Shown here: piece after piece, positions 10,500 to 21,019 of the stretch
How positions within the stretch are numbered: position 1 is the stretch's first letter
How the letters are laid out: the number at the start of each line of letters is the position of its first letter
Source of the DNA: Vandiemenella viatica
Lineage: Eukaryota > Arthropoda > Insecta > Orthoptera > Morabidae
Assembly (NCBI GenBank): GCA_031002005.1
Contig: JARYHS010009186.1
Coordinates: 188,072,437 to 188,136,436 of the forward strand
Direction of reading: 5' to 3'
Length of the DNA stretch: 64,000 nt
Program-made: the position numbers and the translations under genes
The notes under the pieces: model-generated
Seen by the model: only the letters and a program-made list of their open reading frames with translations
The model's database searches: none
What the model was told of the DNA's origin: nothing

Positions 10500-11060
10500 G
10501 AATATTTTAGTTAGCTTGTGGATGCTAAGCGGCTGGTCAGGAATGTCAGCTGGCCAGGTTCCTAAAACTGGCGGGCGAGTTTTGCTGGGGTGATGCGACG
10601 CTGGGCGAGGGGAGTGTGTCCCTGAGAGGGGAGGATTGTGCTAGCCAGGTAGATTTACAGAGTGACGGACGGGAATTTCTGTTTTCATGTGGCACGGAGG
10701 GACATTCGGTGCCGGCCGGCAAGCACGATCGGTCGATGTGCACTGTCTGTGCGTTAATTGAACTGTGCTGCCTGGAACGGGACATCAGCCACATTGTTTT
10801 AGCGGATGTGCTCAGGCAAAGGATGTCCTGAGGAACTGTGCCGCACTGTTCCGTAGCAGAGCAGAAAACTTCATCCAGTGTGTGCGGCCGACATTAAAAT
10901 TCGGTAATTATATATCGCCATATGAAATACATTGTGCTAGCTACAAGTGCAAGTTCATAGCACTGCCCAGCTACGACCCTACAGATAAGAACTCTCATAG
11001 CCCGGAGCAATCATTTCTTTCAGAAGTGAACAGTCAAAATGTTGAATTGTTTACTGTTTA
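10500..11060. other. GC-rich block with short open frames, unassigned
   Basis: The segment stands out by composition and has overlapping plus frames (10616-10831 and 10765-11061). Neither translation shows a domain I recognise, and the minus strand is also open, as expected from GC richness. It could be a conserved non-coding element, an exon or an old repeat. I cannot decide. Confidence 0.25.
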
Positions 11061-11099
11061 ATTTTGTGTATTTTATATAAAATACCCTGGCGCCCACAG

Positions 11100-11690
11100 A
11101 AGGACAACTGATTAATTTTAACTAATTTTGTTGTATATTTCATGTCAGTAATTGAAATAAAACCATTTGTGATTTCTCATATAAAGTATTCATGCAAGTT
11201 CCACCTTTCATGATCATTCAATAAAATAATAACATATATTACGATTTTAAATCAGGTAAAGAGGGCAGAACGCTACAAGCAATACATATATATATATATA
11301 TATATATATACACCTGTCACGAATCGGGCGGCTCTTGTATGGACCTTCTCCAATGCTTCCATTAACCCCTTTTGATAGGGGCCCTTGTCTTCTGTGATAT
11401 GGTTCATCAGCTATCCGCAAATTCTAGTTTGTCCGTAAGTTTGTTAATACGTCTCTCCTAGACTTTTCCGTAGTTTAAAAATTATTTTCACAAAGACAGC
11501 GTAACCACCACGTGTTTGTTGTTTATAACTACTTGGAAGACTAAAAGAAATTACTTAATAGCAATTTTCATTTCATCTCGCTAGTTGTATATGGTATTGC
11601 TGCCCACAACTATCGCTTTTAACGTCCATGTTTAATTACATCACAACATATGCTTAACGTATACTTCTTAGTTCATTATTCACTCTGTCC
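11100..11690. other. AT-rich spacer, nothing recognised apart from a microsatellite
   Basis: No gene or repeat family supported apart from the (AT)n run. Confidence 0.5.
11285..11311. repeat. (AT)n microsatellite
   Basis: An uninterrupted AT dinucleotide run of about 27 bases. Confidence 0.95.
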
Positions 11691-11708
11691 ATGAAGATCT
11701 TTCACATT

Positions 11709-11878
11709 CAATGAAAGTTTCACGGGTGTCCAGCCGGATGGTGTCATAAAACGACGACGTTTCGACAACCTGCTCGGTTGTCTTCATCAGGTCTATTTAG
11801 ATGTTTTATGACACCATCCGGCTGGACACCCGTAAAACTTTCATTGAATCAATACGCCGGGAAAGTCTCCATTTGCAT
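11709..11878 (+). mobile_element. Foldback retro-repeat carrying a hammerhead ribozyme
   Basis: This 170-bp repeat is flanked by an exact 12-bp direct repeat ATCTTTCACATT (11697-11708 and 11879-11890), so it was inserted as a unit with target duplication. A 31-bp perfect inverted repeat (about 11721-11751 and 11803-11833) encloses a hammerhead core on the minus strand. The tail after the hairpin (CGCCGGGAAAGTCTCCATTT) is related to that of the repeat at 5081-5225, which supports one family. No protein is encoded. It is likely mobilised by another retroelement's reverse transcriptase. Links to Penelope-like elements or retrozymes are inference. Confidence 0.8.
11721..11833 (-). ncRNA. Hammerhead ribozyme (type I layout)
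   Basis: On the minus strand the order is: a 31-nt arm, a short asymmetric insert, GAC, CUGAUGA (11790 to 11784), an extra A, a 7-bp stem II (GACAACC with GGUUGUC) around loop GAGCA, GAAA (11763 to 11760), C, GUC (11758 to 11756), then GUC pairing with the upstream GAC, and the second 31-nt arm. The invariant core CUGAUGA, GAAA and cleavage triplet GUC are all present. Cleavage would fall after the C at 11756. Stem III is minimal, as in Penelope-associated hammerheads, which are thought to work as dimers. The unpaired A before stem II is the one oddity. Activity is untested. Confidence 0.72.
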
Positions 11879-11894
11879 ATCTTTCACATTGTCA

Positions 11895-12885
11895 TTAATG
11901 AAAACACAAGATGAATAAAAGAGAAGAAGGAGAATCATTCTGTACTGGATCAAAAGAAGCTACAAGCAGAACCAAAAACGTCATACACTGTTACTATCTT
12001 GAGAGGTGAACTTTGGAATGTTGGGCTACTTGCATATAGGCCTTCATTTAAATAAAATATAGTATTTCGTACTTACACAACAAGGCACAAGAAAGGTAGT
12101 ATGACATCTAAACAACTTTAAGTTAGCCACTGGAAGTTTTGTCAGTTAAGTCAGAGTAGTATAGAAATTTGAATGGGTGTCTTGATGAAAGTAATTACTA
12201 ATGGCTTGTAGACGGGATTTTTTTTATGCTTTTCATGGTTACTGAATAATAATAAGAACAAGGAAAATATATCTTTGCTTGCACGTTGACTTTAAGTGGA
12301 CCTACGATTTAACAAAAAAATCTGTGCTACGGAATAACCTACAATTTTTGACATACAAATGCTAGATATTAAAGGATTCTCCGGTATCTCAAATGTCTTA
12401 TTTCTCTATCACACACTTTACCACTAAGCCACTGTGCTACTCGATTTATGGTAGTACTTGCTTTAAGTAGGTAATATATGCAGCTGTTCTATAATTCAAG
12501 GGCCTTCTGGTCAATGGTCGATCATAATGTGTGTGTTCATATGAAATCTCGATAATCGTTTTTACAGAGTACAATAACTTCTGAAGTCGATTTTCTGATG
12601 TTGACTGCAATTATTTAACTTTTTTCACAGCAGCATAAGCAGTTAGCTCAGTGATATTATCTTATTGTCATATACTTTCCTACGTCCCACTATTCTTAAC
12701 ACAACGCATTTCTTCATTTACACGTTTCACATACATACATATCCGGACTGAGGTACTTCTGTGTTGGATAGAATGTATTTGCCTGAGCTGATTAGTTCTT
12801 CCCCATCCCTAGTGTAACAAACATTAAAATTCAACAGGTTTAATACTACCTTGTTTTCGTTAAAAATTGTTTTTGAAAGGCTTGT
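11895..12885. other. AT-rich spacer, nothing recognised
   Basis: No coding signature or shared repeat could be supported here. Confidence 0.45.
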
Positions 12886-12889
12886 CTCA

Positions 12890-13215
12890 TTATGGAGCGA
12901 ACGAGTTATTCCATGTCAGCAGCGCAGCTCAACTATCTGTCTCCCCCAATTAAAAATGAGCTTCCGGGCCCTCTTCAAGTGAAGCACGTCATCAGCATTA
13001 TTTGATGACGCCAGCAAGTGTAATGACGACTCTTGACCTCTGACCTGGGAATCGCTGGTCGTCCGCCGATTAAAATGCCAAAAAGTGAACGTCACATTCT
13101 ATCTGGCCGTCTCTATTTGCCTCACCTCTGTAATTCCGTGGTCCAAATTTGGCGTTAAACAGTAGGTGCAGCCACGGGAGAGGCGGAATGTGCGGCAATT
13201 TTAAGCTTTGTAACC
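12890..13215. promoter_or_regulatory. Candidate cis-regulatory block with a perfect DR1 site
   Basis: This GC-rich, repeat-free block contains TGACCTCTGACCT at 13034-13046, whose reverse complement is AGGTCA-G-AGGTCA. That is a perfect direct repeat with one-base spacing, the classic site for HNF4/USP-type nuclear receptors. CRE-like CGTCATCA and TGATGACG lie upstream (near 12988-13012), and homeodomain-type AATTAAA and GATTAAAATG cores flank. No open frame of note. Regulatory function is inference from site density. Confidence 0.35.
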
Positions 13216-13422
13216 AGGTCGCAAGATCACAGGGTTTTACTTTATATCATCTATATAATTGTTTATAGACCACAAAAAGTTTTTTTTTTAAATTGTGACA
13301 TTCGAAGATTTAATGAGACATATTTTCACAATTGGATCTATTTTACGAGGTATTAAATTACCATTTTGTACTCGTATAAACACTTAATCGTATAATGTGT
13401 ATTCTTCTTGCATGATTCTCAA

Positions 13423-14249
13423 CACATTGACTGCCATGATGAAACTTGGACTATGTATTGCTATGCCACATTGAAATCACGAATATTACTTGTGAGGCCA
13501 AATTGATTTTTTGCATCAGATGTCTTCTTTTGATCATGTAGAACTAAGTTACTTCATAAAATATCAAGTTATGACCCATCTGAATTGATAACAGGTGTGA
13601 GCCATATATGGCTCACGTGGCCCAACAACTACATTTTAACACAATTACGATCTGTCGCCACGTGAGCCACATGTGGCTCACATCATTTAAAACACAATAG
13701 GTATAAAAAAAAAATCGTTTTTCAAGAAATGATTCAAACTCTTAGTTTATTTGCTTATATTAGCTACATATAAAATTGATAACTTGATAAGCTTTCTTGC
13801 ATAGCCTCATTCACTAGCTGTTCAAGTTCTTCAAAAGTTTGTCTTCTTTTGGCCATAACAATAAACTAGGAAACTAACCAAATACACAAACGTAACCTCA
13901 AATAGCATACACGAGCAATCAGCAAAACAAAACAGTACTACAGCTGAGTCGTCGAAAGTTGATCTCTGACGGTTGCAGTTAGGAATCACCAGGGCTACCA
14001 AATGCAAAAATATTGATTGCTAAGAACATCAGAGTGTTCAGTGGAGCCACCACTTTTAAACCCATAGTTGAAACGCATTATCTGTGAGCCCCATGAGACT
14101 CACGAGGCCTCTAAACACAACTCTGCATGTGAGCCAGTTATGGCTCACGCGGCTCACTGCACAATGTATACGTGAACCAAATATGGCTCACGTGGCGTCA
14201 TAACCCATGCAACTGTGAGCCAACATTGGCTCACGTGGCAGTCAATGTG
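13423..14249 (-). mobile_element. piggyBac-like non-autonomous element with palindromic repeats
   Basis: The 827-bp element has inverted ends CACATTGACTGCCA at 13423 and, reversed, at 14249. The right flank is TTAA (14250-14253), the piggyBac target. The left flank is TCAA (13419-13422), one change away. Inside are six copies of a hyphenated palindrome built on GTGAGCC and GGCTCAC, usually followed by GTGG. They lie at about 13597, 13657, 14083, 14129, 14172 and 14215. A 30-codon open frame on the minus strand resembles the start of a piggyBac transposase. The rest of the enzyme is deleted, so movement would need transposase from elsewhere. The palindromes are likely subterminal binding sites. 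Confidence 0.7.
13764..13856 (-). pseudogene. N-terminal remnant of a piggyBac-like transposase
   Basis: The frame starts MAKRRQTFEELEQLVNEAMQ and stops after 30 residues. A short basic start followed by an acidic EELEQLVNEA helix is the usual opening of piggyBac-family transposases. All catalytic parts are absent. It lies inside the TTAA-type element, reading from its right end inward. Too short for certainty, but its position supports the assignment. Confidence 0.5.
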
Positions 14250-14254
14250 TTAAA

Positions 14255-15780
14255 CAGCGTGTTTGCTGTGGTCTGTTTATATTTTTTGTAAAATTTGAAA
14301 GGCCTGCCACCTCGTTTATTTCTTTCTCCTAGACTGAAATTCAATCAATATTCTTTTATTTTTAGTGCTAAAGTATTTGAATTTCCCATGATTACTGAAT
14401 TTCCTTCCTCCTTCACATATTAAATTAATTTGTACATTTCTGCATAAACCTTTTTTAGTTCGTCATTGCCTCTTGTGACCTTGTCATACACACTTGTACT
14501 AAAATCATTAGTGCAAACTTACAATCTATCCTCACAAATATAATTCTGCCCATAAAATGTTTGTATTACGTCACCCGATTCCCTGGTCATTGTAAATCCC
14601 ACACAAGTAATTCCACTAACAGAGCGAATGTTAAAAATTCTGTATTTCCCAGACCAGAACTCAAGAGAATCCTTTCACGTGGTCTCAATAAACCCCCCTT
14701 TTTTTGCTAGGAAAATGTTTACAAAATCAATGTCTGTAATTTTTTCCCACCATTAAAAAAAATCAAAAGAACATTGTTATGGATTATGTAGGAAGATGAA
14801 AGGTTTTTTTTATATTATTTTGATTTCTCCCCAACATTGAGCTTAAGAAAATTTTGTCAAATTAATAGAATGTTTCTCCGATTTTTCAGACTCTGATCAC
14901 TAATAATTCAATTGTTCTTTGATTTTGTAGTGTTTCCTAAAATTTTGATCTGCAAAACTGACATTTATTGTCATTCCTGAATTCCACTGAGCTTCCTTTG
15001 CATCTAGATTCTCCCACTAAGTGACTTCTTTTCTGTTCTGATTTGCTAGGAAACATAATTGTTAGTTTTTGTCTCCATTTAAAATCTAGTGCTGCTGGCT
15101 TAGGTGTTCAGAGCCGAATAAAAGTACGAGACGTACGCAAACCTAAAACCACATAGTGTTCTAACAATATGTTCTATTCGCTAGCTGGGAGCTACCAAAG
15201 ACTTAATTATTTTATTGTTTTTTGACTCAGTCTGTGAATGCGTTATACATATAACAAATAAAGTATGATGAATGTAAACTCTAACTAATTCACAAGGCAC
15301 TAATACCTGCAGTCGTATTGACTGGCGTATATTTTTAGTGTGGAGGTTTTTAATATGTGAAATGCATAAATCTATTCGTACATTAAAACTTGATTTAATT
15401 TTGTGTTTTGATACCCTTCCTCCCTTCATTTAAGTAAAATAATTTGCATTCATGTTTAAGAGCAGTGTACAGTACGTACCTCCGGTGTAATCTAAAGTTT
15501 GTTGGTTGGTAATCTTGTGTTGTGCGGTGTTGTGCGGTGTTGCGCCGTGCGAGTAGCTGCAACTAATTTATGTTCCCTCTTGCGACGTTATGGTAGACAT
15601 TTCTTGCTAAGGATTTCTTGTCAAGGATGCTTCATACGGAGTGATTCTCGATGGCGCGTTATTTTTAACGAACGGTGCTACTTACAAGCTATAAATATGA
15701 AATTTTAGGTTATGTTTTTCATCTTATAAAAGTAATTTTGTACTGAGGCTCATTTTCAGAAATACACTCTATGGGATTAT
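14255..15780. other. AT-rich spacer, nothing recognised
   Basis: No gene found. A short GC-rich patch with TTGTGCGGTG repeated in tandem lies at 15520-15550. Small open frames (15181-15429 minus, 15499-15708 plus) carry no motif. Confidence 0.45.
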
Positions 15781-15784
15781 TAGC

Positions 15785-16372
15785 ATTTTTTTTTTGCTGT
15801 CATCAGTCTTTCGATTGGTTTGATGGAATCCTCCATTCCTTCCTATCTTGTGCTAACCTCTTCATCTCTACATATCCCCTACAACCCACGTCCTAAATTA
15901 TCTGCTTAATATACTCCAATCTCTGTCTTCCTCTACAGTTCTTACCTTCGACTGTTCCCTCCACCAGCAAATTAACTAATCCAGCATGTCTCAAAATATG
16001 ACCTATCAGCCTGTCTCTTCTTTCTGTAAGCTTCTTCCACAAACTTCTTTCCTCGCCCATCATTTCCAAAGCTCTCTTACTTTGTCTGTCCACTTAATTT
16101 TCAACATTCTTCTGCAGCACCACATTTCAAATGCTTCAATTCTCCTTCTTTCTGGTATTCCTTAAGTTCATGTTTCGCTACCGTAAAGTGCTGTGCTCTA
16201 CATATAGTTTTAAAAAGTTTTTTCTAATTCCTAGATCAATATTTGAAACTAAGAGGTTCCTCTTTTTCATGAATGCTCTTTTTGCTAGTGCTATTCTGCT
16301 TTTAGCATCATTCCTGCTATGGCCATCAGTTGAAATTTTGCTTCCCAAATAACAGAATTGCATTCGATCCTA
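15785..16372 (-). pseudogene. Non-LTR retrotransposon 3' end (family B, minus copy)
   Basis: Reading the minus strand: CYLGSKISTDGHSRNDAKSR, then IALAKRAFMKKRNLL, KLYVEHSTLR, a shift, MWCCRRMLKIKWTDKV, another shift, then SLWKKLTERRDRLIGHILRH and EGTVEGKNCRGRQRLEYIKQ. These are the post-palm and C-terminal parts of a widespread insect LINE. The ORF ends around a tail of T on the plus strand (15787-15797), which would be the A tail of the element. At least two frameshifts make it inactive. The plus-strand copy at 3340-3590 shares its last third. Confidence 0.87.
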
Positions 16373-16374
16373 TT

Positions 16375-17285
16375 TTTATATTATAATTATTATCATATGA
16401 GACAACAATTAATGTAAGTTTTGTCACTAGTTGACATGTAAATCCACTTTTGTTGTGTCTTGACAAGTTGAATCACGTGAAACAACTACTCAGGTAGTTT
16501 CATTAAAATATAATTCCTCTAATTGCGGTCGGACGGTGAGTCATTGAGCGTAGAATGTTGTTACAGCTGCAGAAAATGAGGCTACATTTCATAAATAAAA
16601 CTAAATTTATTTCTTAGCTTTTTATTTAATTGTTATCTTCATAATTAAGACATCCATAGACATTCATCTACTATTATTTAAACAAACTGCACGACTAATT
16701 AAATTTCAGGAATACAACCAGTTAGACTAGGATTCATGACAGCCTAATGCCTGGCGATACGAAGCTATTGAATAGCCTGCAGAACTGTTAAGGCTCAACA
16801 TTATTACGCGGCGTGCGGTAAGTCACTCAGCAAGTACGGCAGCCAATCATATTGCAGCACCTCACAAAACCATTGAGAACATTAACAATACTTGAGATGC
16901 ATAGTTGAAAAAAATCACTCCAACACTGCCGATAAGTATAATACCCATTAAACCATTCCACATAACAATGGAAACTGCATAATGATATATTAAAAATAGT
17001 CTTCATCTGCAGTTTCAGCCTGATATTTGGTCTTAATTCCGTTGAACAAAACAAAAACACTATTGCTGTATGCAACTGACAACCCAGTATAACTGCTTAA
17101 CACTCTCAAAACACTTTACTACTACTACTACTACTAATAATAGCGAAAATAAGAAACTATATTATAACAAATTTTGAAATTAAGGAAGAAACGCTTGACC
17201 AACACAAAATGATGACGGTGATTTTATTGTTAAAAAAAGTTAGAGGTTCATTTTAGATCTCATGTTAAACTTTTTTGAAACCTAA
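16375..17285. other. AT-rich spacer with a short (ACT)n run
   Basis: An ACT trinucleotide run lies near 17116-17135. No gene or other repeat family recognised. Confidence 0.5.
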
Positions 17286-17286
17286 T

Positions 17287-18515
17287 TTAAGTACGTGATG
17301 CGATATTAGATCCCATTTCATATGCCAGTTGATCCAATTCGAATACCTTCTTGGCATTCAGAATTTCTTCTTTGCACAAAAGCTCATTCCTAGTTTCATG
17401 CGGATTTTTTTTTTTTTTTTTTTTACGGCTGTACGCCTTGTCGACGGCTAAGGTCATTAGAGGCGGGATGACTGAGTACAAGGAACGGGAAGGAATTCGG
17501 ACATGGCCTTTTTGAAGGAAGCATCCCGGCATTCACCTGGAGTGATTTGGGGAAAGGAAAAACAAAATGAACATCATTCTTACGTAGCCAAACAATAACT
17601 TCTCCTTTACGCCAGTTTAAAGATGGTGGCTTGTCTGTTTGAATTGAATGATAACTGGCATTGTACATGACGATAGTGCACCCTTCTTCTAGCGAGCGCA
17701 AAATGTCACAAAACCACTTCTTAAAAACGTTAGCATTCATTTCTGAATGGTAATGCGATAAAAATGAACTTTTTCCACCTCGAAAGACACGTTAGACTCC
17801 TGGTACGAAACGTGCATGTGCAGAACCTGCATGTACCATGTCAAGTAGAATTCCTTCCCCAATAGGAACTTTAAGACCTCAATTTCATCTCGAATCATAC
17901 CAAAGATATTTTTTCGTATGATTCTGATGAAACTATATTCCTAGCGTCCTTCGTACTCAATAAGTTCACAATTTGCAAAAACTTTGCTCTTGGAGCAGCA
18001 ATGTTTGTTCCATTAAAAATTTTCGTCCATCGTTGAGCTTCCTAATTTAAAAACAAGCTTTTACAGAAGGCGAAGAATGGATATTTCTGAGCCTGAATAA
18101 TTGATTTTAAGGCAGAGATTGAACCATATTTTCATAACCGTGGGATGATATCCTCTGTAGCAGTGTGCATTACTTCGTTATTACAATCATCCAATTCATT
18201 GGATTTGTAGTGCCATCTGTATCTCTTTCTTGGTTATTCAATAAAAGGGCTCATACCTTCCGTTTCTGCTGAACTTAAAGTATCGACGATTCGTTGTACC
18301 GACTTTTTAGAAATACCACAAGTTTCCGCAGCCAATGCTTGTTTTTTAACAAACATGCTTCTTCGTTGTGTGAAAGGTTATTAAATTACTTGAAAACATT
18401 TCCAACGACAAATTTACTTTACTTTCTAATATCTGGACGCTCTGGACGATCACTATTATTACGTTTCTCCGGTAACACACTGTAGGTAGGATTCTGTTCT
18501 AAAGTGTCACTCATC
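17287..18515 (-). pseudogene. IS630/Tc1-like (DDE_3-type) transposase, split by a SINE
   Basis: The minus strand starts MSDTLEQNPTYSVLPEKRNN at 18515. A decayed helix-turn-helix follows (LVVFLKSR region), then many shifts, then GLKVPIGEGILLDMVHAG and EMNANVFKKWFCDILRSLEE. Next comes TIVMYNASYHS, where members of this insect family have a DNASYH motif, so the second catalytic aspartate is now tyrosine. LRKNDVHF is interrupted at about 17556 by a minus-strand SINE. On its far side the protein resumes as ETRNELLCKEEILNAKKVFE to 17287. The NPIE-type end with the last acidic residue is missing. Multiple stops show long inactivity. No terminal repeats were identified. Confidence 0.8.
17405..17556 (-). 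mobile_element. SINE family S1, 5'-truncated, inside a transposase pseudogene
   Basis: The A tail is the T run at 17407-17424. The body follows on the plus strand as ACGCCTTGTCGACGGCTAAGG, ATTAGAGGCGGGATG, GGAATTCGGACATGGCC and GCATCCCGGCATTCACCTGG, stopping at GATTTGGGG. It separates two colinear pieces of the transposase pseudogene, so it arrived later. I could not define a clear target duplication. Confidence 0.85.
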
Positions 18516-18519
18516 TTAA

Positions 18520-18835
18520 ACGCAAACCAATTAACCTTTAAACTAGCAAAACAGACCAACTGGAGCAAAAACTACGATCCGACTCGCATGTGGAAGAACA
18601 ACCCCCAGCTGATGGCAAAGGGGGTAGTGCGGGCAGGGGATGGAGCCAAGACTGCGTGACCTTGTCATGGTTAATTTGGAGTCTTGACCTTATAGTGTCC
18701 GTTTGATTCTATTGCGTTGAATAAAAGTGAAATAAGAATACGAAGGATGTAAATTAGCGGAATATTAAATTGGACTAATGATTATATACAGTATTTTTTA
18801 TTTATTCATAATTGGGCGGTACTTATACAACTAAC
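18520..18835. other. Spacer, nothing recognised
   Basis: Lies upstream of the transposase pseudogene start. I looked for an inverted end matching the 17.0-17.3 kb region and found none. Confidence 0.4.
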
Positions 18836-18838
18836 AAT

Positions 18839-19480
18839 ATTTAATTTAATTAAATTGCAATGGAACACACGCTCCAGTGGCAATTTCCCTAAACACCCGT
18901 CTTACCCCTTTCCTGCACCCACCTACATTTGCCCTCTGCAAATTTTAACTTTGAATTCATTCAACGTTTTTGGTAAATTATTCATCATTTCATTTGGTAA
19001 CTCATTCCAATCCCTGACACCCTTACCTAAAAAAGAGAATCTCCCCACACCCTTGTGCCTGAAATCCAGTGCCAGCTTGTCGTCGTGGTCATCTTTGCCC
19101 TTCGATGCACTACTTTCATACCTACACCAATATCTTTCCAAGCCTCATCACCAGCATACTCCTTGTACGAGACACTCCGATGACTCTCTTCACCCTCCTC
19201 GTGTCTGCCAATGAATCCAATTCCAGCCGTTTATCATATCTGTCACTGATTGCATTCTGCGGCAATTTCCAGAAACAAATCTAGCAGCCCTATTTTGCTC
19301 ATACTCCAACTCCTGTATTTGATACTCAAAATGTGGGTCCCATACTACACTACCATATTCGAGCAATAATCTGACCAAAGTTTTGTAACCCAATTCCTTT
19401 ACTTCCCTCGTACATCCCCTCATCACTCTCTCCAATAAGTGCAGAATTTTGAAACCGTTTCCTACCACCTGTACTTCTTT
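18839..19480 (-). pseudogene. CR1/Jockey-like LINE 3' end (family C, copy 2)
   Basis: The minus strand encodes TLVRLLLEYGSVVWDP, HFEYQIQELEYEQNRAARFV and SGNCRRMQSVTDMI, then after a shift KGKDDHDDKLALDFRHKGVG and LGKGVRDWNELPNEMMNNLP, ending KVKICRGQM. The EYGSVVWDP and NRAARFV blocks lie just after the reverse transcriptase palm in CR1/Jockey elements. The 3' UTR ends in an ATTTAATTTAATTAAA tail at 18839-18856. Homologous to 6078-6590, in the same orientation. 5'-truncated and frameshifted. Confidence 0.87.
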
Positions 19481-19801
19481 CCAACAGTAAACTGAATGAC
19501 GAATAACATGTGATTTAAATAATAAAAAAATTTGTGAAGGATGAAAATCGCCGCTCGTGTAGTGTGGAACTACGTTTGAGATATGACTCAGTTTACTTCC
19601 GTCAGGCTACTTTAATTACCGGTGGATAACTATTTTGCCGCGGAATCTGCCACTGTGGCTCAATGCGTTGGGGAGTGGCTGAGGTACAATGGACCGAGCA
19701 CGATCCAAGGTCCTCGCGAACCGGCCGTCCTCACTGAGGTTTTCTACAGTCATCCAAAAGGATGCCGGAACATTCTCCAATCTCCTACTCATGAACTACA
19801 G

Positions 19802-19820
19802 ACACACACACACACACACA
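19802..19820. repeat. (AC)n microsatellite
   Basis: A short ACACAC run just before the SINE target duplication. Confidence 0.9.
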
Positions 19821-19834
19821 AACACTTATCACAT

Positions 19835-20126
19835 ACCGAGCGGGGCGGTGTAACGGTTAGCGTTCTCGCCTCGCATTCGGGAGGACGGCGGTTCGAATCC
19901 CCGTCCGGGCATCCAGATTTGGGTTTTCCATGGTTTCCCCAAATCACTCCAGGCAAATGCCGGGATGGGATGCTTCCTTCAAAAGACCATGGCCGAATTC
20001 CTTCCCATTCCTTGCCCCCATCCTTGCTCCCCATCCTTGCTCCCCATCCTTTCCCGTCTCTAAAGACCTCGATGTTAAAAAGAGACGTAAAGCAGTTACA
20101 AAAAAAAAAAAAAAAAAAAAAAAAAA
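19835..20126 (+). mobile_element. SINE family S1, reference full-length copy
   Basis: A 292-bp SINE flanked by an exact 11-bp target duplication ACTTATCACAT (19824-19834 and 20127-20137). The tRNA-like head has an A-box region (GGTGTAACGGTTAGCG) and a perfect B box GGTTCGAATCC at 19890-19900, which would recruit polymerase III. The body carries GGGTTTTCCATGG, CAAATCACTCC and GACCATGGCCGAATTCC. Near the end CCCCATCCTTGCT is repeated in tandem. It closes with GACCTCGATGTT, AAGAGACGTAAAG and an A run of 27 bases. It needs LINE enzymes for movement. The clean duplication and pure tail suggest the youngest copy in the window. Confidence 0.95.
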
Positions 20127-20139
20127 CTTATCACATGGT

Positions 20140-20960
20140 GAACATAGTTACATGTTTCACATATAGATGGCAACACTTAACTTCCCTCTTTAGTTCCTAG
20201 TACGACCTGGCAATACGTATAAAAATGCTTGACGTCAGCAAGGGCGTGCGATCACAAAACCTTAGTTCCAATTTTTGACTTTACCAACGATGAGTAAAAC
20301 TTGTGGAAGGCAGCCGTCCCCAAAATGTGGGTGAAAGAACTATTTTGCCTGACGCAGGCTGTTGTGCCACATCCTATGCCAAGGCACATAAGTTTCCTGT
20401 TTCCAATGGATTATTGGACTGCGTCTCTCGTCCGGTAGTAACAGATAATTATCATTTTCTATCATGAACACGTACATCATGAAGTTGATCTCAGATTTGT
20501 CTTTATGAAGTAGATGCTAAATCTTTATGGCATCTTCCCTCCTATGACATTACAAGTCGGGGCTACTTTTCGAGCACGCATCTTGACGTTGTTGACAGAA
20601 GTAGAGTACATTGTTCACTTTCTTTTCCCCACTCTCAGTCAAAAGAGAACTGATAATTTTGATATTTTATCAACAAGAGTTCTAATTTAGGTGAATCACA
20701 TGAAATACCACGAAAGCCACATCCTTCAGTTCGGTTGTGCATGTTGAAGTGGCGTGACATTTAAGGTTGTTTACGGTGATTGATAACTAGAATTTCGCGT
20801 TGCTAAGTGTTTTCAAAATCAGACTTAAAAAACCATTACAGTGCTTATACGTTTGTAAGGCAGGAGGAAACTCTCGTTATTTTCCCCAAGGTTAGATCAT
20901 CATAATTGATTCCAGATGTCCATAGGACGAGGACGTAACCACTCCCTAACACCCTGTTCC
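20140..20960. other. Spacer with isolated promoter-like words
   Basis: TATAAAAA at 20218-20225 and a CRE palindrome TGACGTCA at 20230-20237 lie close together, but no downstream gene is evident. Nothing else recognised. Confidence 0.35.
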
Positions 20961-20963
20961 ATA

Positions 20964-20964
<1 letters not shown>

Positions 20965-21017
<53 letters not shown>
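20965..21017. repeat. Poly(A) run of 53 bases
   Basis: An uninterrupted A run. It could be a retroposon tail or a slippage-grown tract. The sequence upstream does not match the SINE or LINE families seen here. Confidence 0.95.
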
Positions 21018-21018
<1 letters not shown>

Positions 21019-21019
21019 G

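Noticed and set aside
10616..11061. Two overlapping short frames as genes
   Set aside because: GC-rich composition opens frames on both strands here. No domain, no acceptor or donor pattern.
13597..14238. CRISPR-like array
   Set aside because: Repeats are palindromic but unevenly spaced, lie inside inverted ends with a TTAA-type flank, and the genome is eukaryotic.
20218..20237. Core promoter (TATAAAAA with CRE)
   Set aside because: The CRE lies just downstream of the TATA word and no gene follows. Such words are expected by chance at this scale.
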